Assembly (NCBI GenBank): GCA_964405825.1
Contig: CAYOPI010000008.1
Location: 1 to 64,000 of the forward strand
Source: JBHJGM01 sp964405825
GTDB lineage: Bacteria > Verrucomicrobiota > Verrucomicrobiia > Opitutales > JBHJGM01
Direction of reading: 5' to 3'
Length of the DNA: 64,000 nt
Shown: positions 34,055 to 42,229 of the stretch, one piece after another
Position numbering within the stretch: position 1 is the first letter of the stretch
Layout: each line of letters opens with the position of its first letter
The notes under the pieces: generated by a model
Told to the model about the DNA's origin: nothing
The model's input: only the letters and a program-made list of their open reading frames with translations
Databases searched by the model: none
Program-made: the position numbers and the translations under genes

Positions 34055-35962
34055 ATGTCCCTCACCACGACCCTCCCCATAAACTACCCGCTGCCCGCCG
34101 AAGCGCGCGACATTCTTGAGAATGCGCGTTCCGTCACCGTCGCCAACACGGTGGACGACCTGCTCGCGCTGGCCGTCCGCGACGCCGGTCCCGACGGATG
34201 GCATCCGGTGGCTTACGACGTCAATGGCGAGAGCGTCCTCGAGGCCCGTGCCTGCCGCGTCAAGAACGGCATCGCCGCCAACTACATCGAGCCGTACATG
34301 CGCCGGCGCGACCCGAACTGCATGGTCATCGGCGACGACCGTCCCACGGACAAGCCGACCTTCAAGGAGCGCTTCGGCAAGAGCTTCGAGGACATGCGGA
34401 CCGAGACCTTTGCCTGGATGAAGACCCAGCACCTGGCCATGTTCGCCTTCCGCGCGGGCATGCCCGGTACCGGCACCGACGCCATCGTCATCGCCCCGGC
34501 CAACGCGGGCTTCTTCGCCCTGGGCCTGGCGCTGTTGCAGGGCCTGCTGCACACCGACGAGATTCCGGAAGGCTTTGACCCCAAGGCGGTCATCTACGTG
34601 GCCCCGCCCTTCCGCCACACCCACCTGGACGGCAAGCAGGTCGTGGTGCACAACCGCCGCGAGGGCCTGCACGAGCTCTTCAGCTACAATTTGTACCCCG
34701 GCCCCAGCGCCAAGAAAGGGATCTACGGCGTGTTGCTCACCCTTGGCGAGAAGCAGGAGTGGGTCACCATGCACTGCTCCACGGCCAAGGTCGTCACCCC
34801 GTACGAACGATGGATTGTCATCTCCCACGAAGGGGCCAGCGGCGGTGGCAAGAGCGAGATGCTTGAGCACGTCCACCGTCAGCACGACGGGTCGCTCCTG
34901 CTGGGCGAGAATCTGGTCACGGGTGAGTCCCGGCACATCACCCTGCCGCAGAGCTGCAGCATCAACCCGGTCACCGACGACATGGCCCTCTGCCATCCGT
35001 CCTTTAACCGCGGCAACGGCAAGCTCGGGCTGATGGACGCCGAGGACGCCTGGTTCGTGCGCGTCAATCACATCGAAGACTACGGCACCGACCCGCACCT
35101 GGAGCGCATCACGCTCAAGCCCTCGATGCCGCTGCTCTTCCTCAACATCGACGCCCAGCCGGGCAGCACCGCGCTGATCTGGGAGCACATTCACGATGAA
35201 CCGGGTGTGCCCTGCCCGAATCCGCGCGTGGTGATTCCCCGGGATGCCTTCCCGAACGTTCACCAGGGCAAGATCGACGTGGATGTGCGCTCCTTCGGGG
35301 TACGCTGCCCGCCGTGCACGCGCGAAAAGCCCACCTACGGCATCCTCGGGATGTTCCACCTGCTGCCGCCGGCGCTGGCCTGGCTGTGGCGTCTGGTGGC
35401 CCCGCGCGGTCACGCCAACCCGTCGATCACCGACACCGAGGGCATGACCAGCGAGGGCGTTGGCTCCTACTGGCCCTTTGCGACCGGTCGCCGCGTCGAC
35501 CAGGCCAACCTGCTCCTTCGCCAGATCGAGGACACCCCGCGCGTGCGCTACATCCTCACGCCCAACCAGCACATCGGTGCCTGGAAGGTCAGCTTCATGC
35601 CGCAGTGGATCACCCGCGAGGTCATGGCCCGTCGCGGTGGCCCCAACTTCACCGAAGAACAGGTGGGCGAATGCCGTTGCCCGCTGCTGGGTTGGACCCC
35701 GAGCTCCATCCTGGTCGAGGGCCGCGTCATCGGGAGCTGGTTCTTCTCGGTGGATTTGCAGCCTGAAGTCGGCGAAGAAGCCTACGACAAGGGTGCCGCC
35801 ATCCTGCGTGAGTTCTTCTTCCGCGAGCTCAAGCAGTTCGTCGGTCCGGACCTCATGCCGCTGGGCAAGACCATCATCGAGTGCTGCCTCGATGACGGAT
35901 CGGTGCACGACTACCTGAAGCTGCTGCCGCACCCGACCCTGATTCAGGACGAAGACGGCTGA
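34055..35962 (+). CDS. DUF4914-type protein with PEPCK-like P-loop, function unknown
   Basis: 635 residues. A P-loop SHEGASGGGKSEML (E259, K266, S267) resembles the phosphoenolpyruvate-carboxykinase kinase-1a motif (G-x-SG-x-GK-T/S), and LLFLNIDAQPGS further on could be the kinase-2/metal region. The canonical GTP- or ATP-PEPCK oxaloacetate-site motifs are not seen. RCPPC (about residue 420) is a single CxxC. Family length and layout fit what I know as DUF4914, but I cannot verify by search. The gene stands alone with its own 190-bp upstream region and a strong terminator. A PEPCK-fold kinase or carboxykinase with an unknown substrate is likely. Confidence 0.7.
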   Translation: MSLTTTLPINYPLPAEARDILENARSVTVANTVDDLLALAVRDAGPDGWHPVAYDVNGESVLEARACRVKNGIAANYIEPYMRRRDPNCMVIGDDRPTDKPTFKERFGKSFEDMRTETFAWMKTQHLAMFAFRAGMPGTGTDAIVIAPANAGFFALGLALLQGLLHTDEIPEGFDPKAVIYVAPPFRHTHLDGKQVVVHNRREGLHELFSYNLYPGPSAKKGIYGVLLTLGEKQEWVTMHCSTAKVVTPYERWIVISHEGASGGGKSEMLEHVHRQHDGSLLLGENLVTGESRHITLPQSCSINPVTDDMALCHPSFNRGNGKLGLMDAEDAWFVRVNHIEDYGTDPHLERITLKPSMPLLFLNIDAQPGSTALIWEHIHDEPGVPCPNPRVVIPRDAFPNVHQGKIDVDVRSFGVRCPPCTREKPTYGILGMFHLLPPALAWLWRLVAPRGHANPSITDTEGMTSEGVGSYWPFATGRRVDQANLLLRQIEDTPRVRYILTPNQHIGAWKVSFMPQWITREVMARRGGPNFTEEQVGECRCPLLGWTPSSILVEGRVIGSWFFSVDLQPEVGEEAYDKGAAILREFFFRELKQFVGPDLMPLGKTIIECCLDDGSVHDYLKLLPHPTLIQDEDG

Positions 35963-35995
35963 GCCTGTCGGTCACCCCTTCTTCAGCTTTACAAG

Positions 35996-36023
35996 GCGTC
36001 CCTCACCGAGGGGCGCTTTTTTT
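35996..36023 (+). terminator. Rho-independent terminator
   Basis: A 9-bp stem (GCGTCCCTC 35996-36004 with GAGGGGCGC 36008-36016, one G-T pair) and a 3-base loop are followed by seven T. It lies 33 bp after the DUF4914-type gene. Confidence 0.85.
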
Positions 36024-36119
36024 GTCCGGTTCGAGTTCATCCAAGCCTCACCTGTCGGGAACAGGCCGGTAGCGCTTTTTTTCTTTCGCTGGTGGTGTCT
36101 GACTGTTAGACGCAAGTAC

Positions 36120-37028
36120 ATGCTGTTTCGTCGGTTAGGAAAAACCAATCTGCGTGTGTCGGTGATTGGACTGGGCACCTGGCAGTTTGGCGGCGAGTGG
36201 GGGCGTGACTACACGGCGGACGAGGTCCGGGCCATCGTCGACGCCTGCCGCGACTGCGGAATCAATCTCATCGACACTGCTGAGTGCTATGGGGATCACC
36301 TCGCCGAGGCCCTCGTTGGCGAGGCGATCGCGGGCGAGCGCGACCGGTGGATCCTCGCCACGAAGTTTGGTCACAAGTTCAACAAGCGCTTCACCCGCGA
36401 CGAGGTTTGGGAGCCCGCCAGCGTTGTCCGCACGCTGGATGCCTCCCTGAAGGCACTGCGGACCGATTATGTGGATCTGCTGCAGTTTCATTCCGGGGCC
36501 GATGAGTGCTTTTTCCAGGACGAGCTGTGGGCGGTGCTGCAGAAGGAAGTCGAAAAGGGAAAAGTGCGCCACCTGGGCAACTCCGTCGGCTTCAACGGCA
36601 ACGTGAAGCAGCTCGAGAAGTCCGCCGACTACGGCATCGCGGCGATCCAGATCATCTACAACTACCTTGACCGCACGCCGGAGCAGGGCTGCTTCCCGGT
36701 CTGCGAGCAACAGGACCTGGGTGTCCTCGCACGGGTGCCGCTGGCCAGCGGATTTCTCAGCGGCAAGTACAAGCCCGGGGCCACCTTCAACGAAAAGGAC
36801 TGGCGCAGCCATTGGATGAGTCCTGAAGCCCGGGACAAGGCTCTGGCCGAGGTTGAGCGCATTCAAGGCGAGGAACTGCCCCCGGGCGTGCCGATGGCTC
36901 GCTGGGCCCTGGCCTGGTGCCTGCGCCACGCCAACGTCCACACCGTCATCCCCGGCTGCAAGGACCCCGCGCAGGCCCGCGACAACGCTGCTGCCGCCGA
37001 CCTCCTGGGCACCGTGGCTACCGCCTGA
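36120..37028 (+). CDS. Aldo/keto reductase
   Basis: 302 residues in the usual (alpha/beta)8 size. MLFRRLGKTNLRVSVIGLGTWQFGGEW is the family start; INLIDTAECYG holds catalytic Asp and Tyr, ILATKFGHK the Lys, and DLLQFHSG the His. C-terminal NADPH-binding features are VIPGCKDPAQARDNAAA. An NAD(P)H-dependent reductase of small carbonyl compounds or sugars; no substrate can be derived. The GNAT gene follows after 30 bp on the same strand. Confidence 0.93.
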   Translation: MLFRRLGKTNLRVSVIGLGTWQFGGEWGRDYTADEVRAIVDACRDCGINLIDTAECYGDHLAEALVGEAIAGERDRWILATKFGHKFNKRFTRDEVWEPASVVRTLDASLKALRTDYVDLLQFHSGADECFFQDELWAVLQKEVEKGKVRHLGNSVGFNGNVKQLEKSADYGIAAIQIIYNYLDRTPEQGCFPVCEQQDLGVLARVPLASGFLSGKYKPGATFNEKDWRSHWMSPEARDKALAEVERIQGEELPPGVPMARWALAWCLRHANVHTVIPGCKDPAQARDNAAAADLLGTVATA

Positions 37029-37058
37029 CCCAATACCCCACAAGCACCGCATCGAGCC

Positions 37059-37892
37059 ATGTCATTTTCGACGACGGCGGACCGCATCGCCGCCTTTGAG
37101 ACAGTTCATTTCGACTACACCCGCCAGCGCCTGAACTGCGTCCGCGACGGCGACTCGCCCCGGCTGGAGCACCGCAACTTTGGCGGCATCCGCGCCTTCC
37201 GCATGACGCGCACGCCCCAGTGGACTTACGCCAACACCGCCCACGGCTACGATGTCCGCGCCTTCGGCTTCGCCGTGCAGTGGTACCGCGACTACAACAT
37301 CTCCCCGCGCTTTGAGATTCCCGTTTCGCACCTGGATTTCGCCGACAGGGCGGCCCTCGTCAAAAGCGGGCTGCACTACGTGCGAACGCATTGTGCGATG
37401 GGCTGCGCGCTGGCCAGCCTCGGTCCGCCCCCCGTGCCCAACGGCCTGAAGGTTCAAGTGGTGGATGCCGAATCGATCGAGGCCTTCATCGAGACGCTGC
37501 TGGACGCCTATGCGATTCAGGACGGTCGTGAAGAAGCCAAACGCAACATGGCCCGCTGGGTCGAGCTGCCCGAACAGAAGCTCGTTCTGGCGCTGCTCAA
37601 GAACGTGCCCGTGGGGGTGGGAGTGCTCTACCACGAAGGCGACTTCGGTTACCTGGCCACGGCGGCGACGCTGCCGTCCTATCGGGGTCGCGGCGTGCAC
37701 ACCGCGCTGATTGGTTTTCGCGCGGGCCTGGCCCGCGACCTCGGTGCGAAGGTCCTTTTTGGCGGCGCGGAATTCGGCACCACCGCCATGCGAAACTTCC
37801 AGAACGGCGGTCTCTCGCTGTTGTATCCCCGCCTGATCTGGGCCGCAGCCGAGGCGACTTCCACGCCCGCCGCCGCCCAAACCTCCGATTGA
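37059..37892 (+). CDS. GNAT-family N-acetyltransferase
   Basis: 277 residues. The acetyl-CoA site is in the second half: FGYLATAATLPSYRGRGVHTALIGFRAGLARDLGAKVLFG, with R-G-x-G-V as the pyrophosphate loop, and GTTAMRNFQNGGL. The N-terminal half looks like a degenerate second GNAT lobe (GYDVRAFGFAVQWYRDYNISPRFEIPV), as in two-domain GNAT proteins. Acceptor unknown. Between the aldo/keto reductase and a secreted-protein gene, spaced 30 and 31 bp. Confidence 0.85.
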   Translation: MSFSTTADRIAAFETVHFDYTRQRLNCVRDGDSPRLEHRNFGGIRAFRMTRTPQWTYANTAHGYDVRAFGFAVQWYRDYNISPRFEIPVSHLDFADRAALVKSGLHYVRTHCAMGCALASLGPPPVPNGLKVQVVDAESIEAFIETLLDAYAIQDGREEAKRNMARWVELPEQKLVLALLKNVPVGVGVLYHEGDFGYLATAATLPSYRGRGVHTALIGFRAGLARDLGAKVLFGGAEFGTTAMRNFQNGGLSLLYPRLIWAAAEATSTPAAAQTSD

Positions 37893-37923
37893 CGCCACCC
37901 CTGGACGCGGGAAGACTGCCGCC

Positions 37924-38592
37924 ATGCGAACGAGGGAGCTTTGCCTTGCCGGGGCCCTGTTGGGTTCCGCTGCCGCCAACTGCGGCGCCCAGGACGAATC
38001 GCAGGAGCCACCGGTGTCCTACGTGCTCAGCGTCGACGGCGAGACCATCGTCATCGACCCGGGCGAGACGGTCACGCTCAATGGCAACTTCACCAATCCG
38101 ACCGTCGAGCTGGAGGTGGGAGAGACGCGGCGTTTCAACGCCCGCGGACTGGCCTTCGACTACCCGGCCAACTTCTCCTTCCAGCACAACAGCCAGCCCG
38201 GGGTGACTTTCTGGATCCTGCAGGGGCCCAACTGCATTGTTTTCGTCTACGTCTTCGAACAGCCGATCAGCCCGGGTGAGTTTGGCCGTATGCTCGCCTC
38301 GCGCTTCACCACCGAGGGCGGGCCCGAGGTCCAACGCGCCGAGGTGGCCCGAACCTTCGGCAACCAGCGTCTGGAGGGCGTCTCCGTGCAGGTTGGTACC
38401 GAGTTGGGCGTGGTCGACTCCAAGTACGTGCAGGAGATTTTTCAGCCCGACGGCGAGGGCGGCCGGATGCTCCTGCTCCTGCAGCTGCCCGCGGCCGATC
38501 AGGAACTCGATCCCGCCGAAGCCGACGAGGTTGCCGAGCTGACCAAAGCCCTCCAGGAGACCTACGCCTTCGCGCCTTCCTCGGAAGGGTAA
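37924..38592 (+). CDS. Secreted protein of unknown function
   Basis: 222 residues. A signal peptide (LCLAGALLGSAAANCGA) has a Cys at the right place for a lipoprotein, but the -3 to -1 residues (AAN) are not a good lipobox. The mature part is acidic, beta-rich at the start (SYVLSVDGETIVIDPGETVTLNGNF) and ends in a helical tail. A central part (VTFWILQGPNCIVFVYVFEQPISPGEFGRML) has the look of a small alpha/beta domain. No family recognised. Confidence 0.6.
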   Translation: MRTRELCLAGALLGSAAANCGAQDESQEPPVSYVLSVDGETIVIDPGETVTLNGNFTNPTVELEVGETRRFNARGLAFDYPANFSFQHNSQPGVTFWILQGPNCIVFVYVFEQPISPGEFGRMLASRFTTEGGPEVQRAEVARTFGNQRLEGVSVQVGTELGVVDSKYVQEIFQPDGEGGRMLLLLQLPAADQELDPAEADEVAELTKALQETYAFAPSSEG

Positions 38593-38779
38593 GCGCGGGC
38601 TTCGAAGTGATTGCCGGACTTTCGGCGCGGTGCAGACGCGGGCCACTCCCTGGGGCCACGGGCCGGGAGGACGGCGGATGCCAGGGCAATGAGGTCCTTT
38701 GCAAATACATGAACTTTTGGGCTGCGCTGACCGCGAGATTCTGATTACCTTACATCTATTGACCGCGCGGCTGACCTCT

Positions 38780-38809
38780 CTGGGATTCTCACCCAACCAC
38801 TAATCCCAG
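38780..38809 (+). promoter_or_regulatory. 8-bp inverted repeat in the leader of the PEP-CTERM gene
   Basis: CTGGGATT (38780-38787) and AATCCCAG (38802-38809) are exact complements separated by 14 bases. The second arm ends 1 base before the TAAGG ribosome site and 10 before the ATG. It could be an operator or an RNA hairpin that limits access of the ribosome. Confidence 0.45.
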
Positions 38810-38819
38810 TTAAGGTTAC

Positions 38820-39536
38820 ATGTATTCAATCATCCCTCACGGCGTGCGCGTCTTTACCGCGCTCGGCCTCCTCACGGCTGGAGTCTCCACGGCTCAGGCT
38901 TTCACCGTAGCGACCGACTTTGATGACGCTTCGGCCATTCCCAGTGGCACGGAGTTCATCACACTGACCGACGGTCCGCTCCAGGCGACCTTCTCCGGTG
39001 GCGTCCGTCAAGCCGGCGTCCTGGCCGCTGCCTACAACACGTTCCCGGGCGCTTACCTGATCATCAACGCCGGTGGCGCGGGTCTTGGCGGCGTCGAAAG
39101 CCAGTTCGGCTCCACCCTGGCCTCGGCGCTCACGCCTGACGACGTCAACAACGACGTCGCGACCATCGATTTCAACATTGGCGTCGAGGAAGTCTCCTTC
39201 GCCATTGCGGAGATCGGCGTGGGTGCGGGTTCGACCGTGCGTTTCTTCGGCGTGGACGACTCGACCGAGCTGGGCTCGGTCTTCGTTGCCGGCACCGCCG
39301 ACAACAGCGCTGAGCCGCTGGCCTTCTCGGCAGTGGGCGACTTTGGCGGCGAACTCATCGGCTCCATCGAAATCGACAACCCCGGCCCGGCCGGGAATCC
39401 GGTCTACTTCACCACGCTCGACACCTTTTCGGCGTCGACGACCGTGCCTGAACCCGGCTCGATGGCTGCCATCGCCGGCGTTTGTGCGTTGGGCCTGCTG
39501 TTCTGGCGTCGCCGCTTCGGTCGTCGCCAAGGTTGA
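38820..39536 (+). CDS. PEP-CTERM sorting-domain protein
   Basis: 238 residues. A signal peptide (VFTALGLLTAGVSTAQA) starts it, and it ends with the tripartite PEP-CTERM signal: VPEPGS, a helix (AAIAGVCALGLLFW) and basic RRRFGRR. The mature region is beta-rich and low in Cys and Lys, with Gly/Ala/Asp-rich strands (ATDFDDASAIPSGTEFITL, VEEVSFAIAEIGVGAGSTVRFFGVDD), typical of secreted PEP-CTERM surface proteins. An exosortase (EpsH/XrtA), not present in this window, would cut after the motif. The protein likely ends in extracellular polymer or on the cell surface. It has its own terminator. Confidence 0.93.
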   Translation: MYSIIPHGVRVFTALGLLTAGVSTAQAFTVATDFDDASAIPSGTEFITLTDGPLQATFSGGVRQAGVLAAAYNTFPGAYLIINAGGAGLGGVESQFGSTLASALTPDDVNNDVATIDFNIGVEEVSFAIAEIGVGAGSTVRFFGVDDSTELGSVFVAGTADNSAEPLAFSAVGDFGGELIGSIEIDNPGPAGNPVYFTTLDTFSASTTVPEPGSMAAIAGVCALGLLFWRRRFGRRQG

Positions 39537-39569
39537 ACGACTCGCCGAGAGTGTGACCCCTCCTTCCAA

Positions 39570-39601
39570 CCGGGAGGCCCCGACCGGGCCTTCCGGTTTT
39601 T
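39570..39601 (+). terminator. Rho-independent terminator after the PEP-CTERM gene
   Basis: An 11-bp stem (CCGGGAGGCCC 39570-39580 with GGGCCTTCCGG 39586-39596, one G-T pair), a 5-base loop and TTTTTCTT follow the PEP-CTERM stop by 33 bp. Confidence 0.85.
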
Positions 39602-39673
39602 CTTACGTGGGAGGGGTACCCGAGCCGGCTTCCCGGTCGTCTTTGGGCCGACGCCGCTGCGCGGTCCGCAACC

Positions 39674-39701
39674 TTGACCCGATAGTTCGCCCGGGTATGA
39701 T
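39674..39701 (+). promoter_or_regulatory. Sigma-70-type promoter for the leu operon
   Basis: TTGACC (39674-39679) and TATGAT (39696-39701) with a 16-base spacer match the consensus at 5 of 6 positions each. Transcription would start near 39708, giving a leader of only about 17 bases before leuC, so there is no room for a leucine attenuator or T-box. Confidence 0.65.
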
Positions 39702-39724
39702 CAAGCGTTACAACTGTTTCCGGC

Positions 39725-41155
39725 ATGCCCAAGAACCTCTACGAAAAAGTCTGGGAAGCGCACACCGTGCGCACGCTCTCCAGCGGCCAGACCCAGCTCT
39801 TCATCGGAACGCACCTCATTCACGAGGTGACCAGCCCGCAGGCCTTTGGAATGCTGCGCGACCGTGGCCTGAAGGTCCGGTTTCCCAAGCGTACGTTCGC
39901 CACGGTCGACCACATTGTGCCCACGCACGAGCGCGTGGAGCCGTTCACCGACCAGCTGGCCGATGCCATGATCAAGGCCCTGCGCGCGAACTGCAAGGAG
40001 CAGGGCATCACCTTCTTCGATCTGTCCACCGGCAAGCAGGGGATCGTTCATATGGTCGGCCCCGAGCAAGGAATCACCCAGCCGGGTTCGACGATCGCCT
40101 GCGGGGACAGTCACACCGCCACCCACGGGGCTTTCGGAGCGATCGCCTTCGGCATCGGCACCAGTCAGGTGCGCGACGTCCTCGCCACCCAGACCATGGC
40201 GATGAACAAGCTCAAGGTGCGGCGGATCAACGTGAATGGAAAGCTGGCCCCGGGCGTCTACGCCAAGGACGTCATCCTGCACATCATCCGCAAGCTCGGC
40301 GTCAAGGGCGGCCTGGGCTACGCCTACGAGTACGGCGGCGAGGTCTTCGACAACTTCAACCAGGAAGAGCGGATGACCGTCTGCAATATGTCCATCGAGG
40401 GTGGGGCACGCTGCGGGTACGTCAATCCGGACGAGACCACCTTTGCCTACCTGCGCGGGCGTCCCTACGCGCCCAAAGGCGATGACTGGGATGCCGCCGT
40501 TGAGCGCTGGCGCGCGGTCGCCTCCGACCCGGGCTGCCAGTACGACGACGTGGTCGAGTTTGACGCCGCCGACATCCGCCCGACCGTCACCTGGGGGATC
40601 AACCCGGGCCAGGCCATCTTCATCGACGAGGACATGCCGGAAATCCAGGCGCTGCCCGAGAAGGACCGCGCCACCGCCGAGGAAGCCTACACCCACATGC
40701 ATCTGGAGGCCGGTCGTCCGATCAAGGGTACGCCGATCAACGTCGCCTTTCTGGGTTCGTGCACCAACGGGCGCATCAGCGACCTGCGCGAGGCCGCCCG
40801 TTACCTTGAGGGCCGCAAGGTTGCCCCCGGGGTGCAGGCCATCTGCGTGCCCGGTTCGCAGATCACCGCCCTGCAGGCCGAGAAGGAAGGCATCGACAAA
40901 GTCTTCAAGGAGGCCGGCTTTGAGTGGCGCGGGGCCGGGTGCTCGATGTGTCTGGCGATGAACCCGGACAAATTGATCGGCGACCAGCTCTGCGCCAGTT
41001 CCAGCAACCGCAACTTCAAGGGCCGCCAGGGCAGCCCGACCGGCCGCACCGTCTTGATGTCGCCGGTCATGGTGGTCGCCGCCGCCGTCACCGGCACCGT
41101 CACCGACGCCCGCGAGGTCTTCGGCGTCAGCCCCGTGGCCGCCGCCGGGGTGTAG
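39725..41155 (+). CDS. leuC: 3-isopropylmalate dehydratase large subunit
   Basis: 476 residues, usual LeuC length. The [4Fe-4S] cysteines are C346 in FLGSCTNGR, and C406 and C409 in GAGCSMCLAMNPD. The family start NLYEKVWEAHTVR, DHIVPT and GDSHTATHGAFGAIAFGIGTSQV are present. With LeuD it isomerises 2- to 3-isopropylmalate in leucine synthesis. leuD is 463 bp further on, with a hicBA pair in between. A promoter with good -35 and -10 boxes lies directly upstream. Confidence 0.97.
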   Translation: MPKNLYEKVWEAHTVRTLSSGQTQLFIGTHLIHEVTSPQAFGMLRDRGLKVRFPKRTFATVDHIVPTHERVEPFTDQLADAMIKALRANCKEQGITFFDLSTGKQGIVHMVGPEQGITQPGSTIACGDSHTATHGAFGAIAFGIGTSQVRDVLATQTMAMNKLKVRRINVNGKLAPGVYAKDVILHIIRKLGVKGGLGYAYEYGGEVFDNFNQEERMTVCNMSIEGGARCGYVNPDETTFAYLRGRPYAPKGDDWDAAVERWRAVASDPGCQYDDVVEFDAADIRPTVTWGINPGQAIFIDEDMPEIQALPEKDRATAEEAYTHMHLEAGRPIKGTPINVAFLGSCTNGRISDLREAARYLEGRKVAPGVQAICVPGSQITALQAEKEGIDKVFKEAGFEWRGAGCSMCLAMNPDKLIGDQLCASSSNRNFKGRQGSPTGRTVLMSPVMVVAAAVTGTVTDAREVFGVSPVAAAGV

Positions 41156-41178
41156 CCGGAAGACCGAGCGTCGCTTGT

Positions 41179-41397
41179 ATGTCTATGAACACTCAGTTCC
41201 ACCTGCTCATCGAGAAGGACGAGGATGGCTGGTACGTGGGCTCCATCCCGGAATTGCCCGGCTGCCACACGCAGGCTCAGACCCTCGAGGAGCTGCGCGA
41301 GCGCATCCGCGAGGCCGCGCTTGCGTATCTCGGTGAGTCCGATGTGTCTCCCTCAATGGAGTTTGTCGGCGTGGAGGACTTTGCGGTTTCGGAATGA
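41179..41397 (+). CDS. hicB: HicB-family antitoxin
   Basis: 72 residues. The HicB core is visible: FHLLIEKDEDGWYVGSIPELPGCHTQAQTLEEL followed by an amphipathic helix (RERIREAALAYL). It is the short form, without a C-terminal ribbon-helix-helix or HTH, so it would bind the toxin but may not regulate DNA by itself. It starts 23 bp after leuC and overlaps hicA by 4 bp. Order antitoxin-toxin is the reverse of the E. coli hicAB order. Confidence 0.92.
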   Translation: MSMNTQFHLLIEKDEDGWYVGSIPELPGCHTQAQTLEELRERIREAALAYLGESDVSPSMEFVGVEDFAVSE

Positions 41398-41612
41398 GTC
41401 CACGGCTGCCGCGCATCTCGGGAAAGGAAGTCGTGCGAGTACTCCAGCAGAAAGGATTTGAAGTGCGACGGGTGCGAGGTTCGCATCATTTTCTGGTTCA
41501 TCCGGACGGGCGCCGGACGGTAGTCCCCGTCCATGGCCCCGAGATTCTTGGACCGGGCCTGCTTCGAAAGATCCTGCGTGACTGCCACCTCGACATCGCT
41601 GACTTAGGATAA
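41394..41612 (+). CDS. hicA: HicA-family mRNA interferase toxin
   Basis: 72 residues. The double-stranded-RNA-binding-like fold is shown by RLPRISGKEVVRVLQQKGFEVRRVRGSHHFLVH with the active His of GSHHF, then TVVPVHG-PEILGPGLLRKILRD. HicA cleaves mRNA unless held by HicB. It starts in an ATGA overlap with hicB and ends 6 bp before leuD, so both are transcribed with the leucine genes. Intact by length and motif. Confidence 0.93.
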   Translation: MSPRLPRISGKEVVRVLQQKGFEVRRVRGSHHFLVHPDGRRTVVPVHGPEILGPGLLRKILRDCHLDIADLG

Positions 41613-41618
41613 CTCACC

Positions 41619-42218
41619 ATGCCACTCGAAAAAATCTCCCAGGTGACCGGACGGGGCGTGCCCCTGCCCGGCAACGATATCGACACCGACCGGATCATCC
41701 CGGCGCGCTTCATGAAGGTGCTCACTTTTGACGAGTTGGGTCCGCTGGCCTTTTACGACGAGCGCTTCGGTGAGAACGGCAAGCAGCGGCCCCACGTGCT
41801 CAACGAGGATCGCTTCCGCGGTGCGCCCATTCTGGTCACCGGTTCCAACTTCGGCTGCGGCTCCTCGCGCGAGCATGCGCCGCAGTCGCTGTACCGCTAC
41901 GGTTTTCGGGCGGTCATCGCCGAGAGCTTTGCCGAGATCTTCTTCGGCAACTCCACGACCCTCGGCATGCCCTGCGTGGTCCTCGCTGCGGAGGACCGCC
42001 ACGCACTGAGCGCCGCCGTGGAGGCCGACCCGACCCTGGAGATCACCATCGATCTTGACTCGATGCAGGTGCACGCGGGCGCGAACACCTACCCGTGCGT
42101 CATGCCGGACTCCGCCCGCCAGAGCCTCCTGGGCGGCAACTGGGATCCGCTGGCCGAACTGGTCGAGGGCGCCGACGACGTCGACCGCGTTGCCGCGCAG
42201 CTTCCCTACGTTGACTGA
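41619..42218 (+). CDS. leuD: 3-isopropylmalate dehydratase small subunit
   Basis: 199 residues. GNDIDTDRIIPARFMK is the family opening, and GSNFGCGSSREHAP is the active-site loop that closes over the substrate; GFRAVIAESFAEIFFGNS follows. It forms the swivel domain for LeuC. It starts 6 bp after hicA, so its translation depends on the same transcript as the toxin-antitoxin pair. Confidence 0.97.
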   Translation: MPLEKISQVTGRGVPLPGNDIDTDRIIPARFMKVLTFDELGPLAFYDERFGENGKQRPHVLNEDRFRGAPILVTGSNFGCGSSREHAPQSLYRYGFRAVIAESFAEIFFGNSTTLGMPCVVLAAEDRHALSAAVEADPTLEITIDLDSMQVHAGANTYPCVMPDSARQSLLGGNWDPLAELVEGADDVDRVAAQLPYVD

Positions 42219-42229
42219 CGCACCCATCG

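Noticed and set aside
34049..35932. Minus-strand open frame of 627 codons across the DUF4914-type gene
   Set aside because: It mirrors a gene with a P-loop and ordered terminator on the plus strand, and its own product has no motif.
34055..35962. Naming the gene pckG (GTP-PEPCK)
   Set aside because: Length and P-loop are compatible, but I do not see the GTP-PEPCK hyper-reactive Cys loop (FPSACGKT) or its substrate motifs, so the name would overstate the evidence.
36043..36082. Second possible terminator (CCTGTCGGGAACAGG then a T-run)
   Set aside because: The stem is only 5 bp and the T-run is 13 bases away, so it does not make a typical terminator; the T-run lies in the leader of the aldo/keto reductase gene.
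38820..39536. Exosortase/EpsH gene near the PEP-CTERM gene
   Set aside because: No gene with the exosortase membrane pattern and Cys-Arg-His set is found in the window; only the substrate is present.
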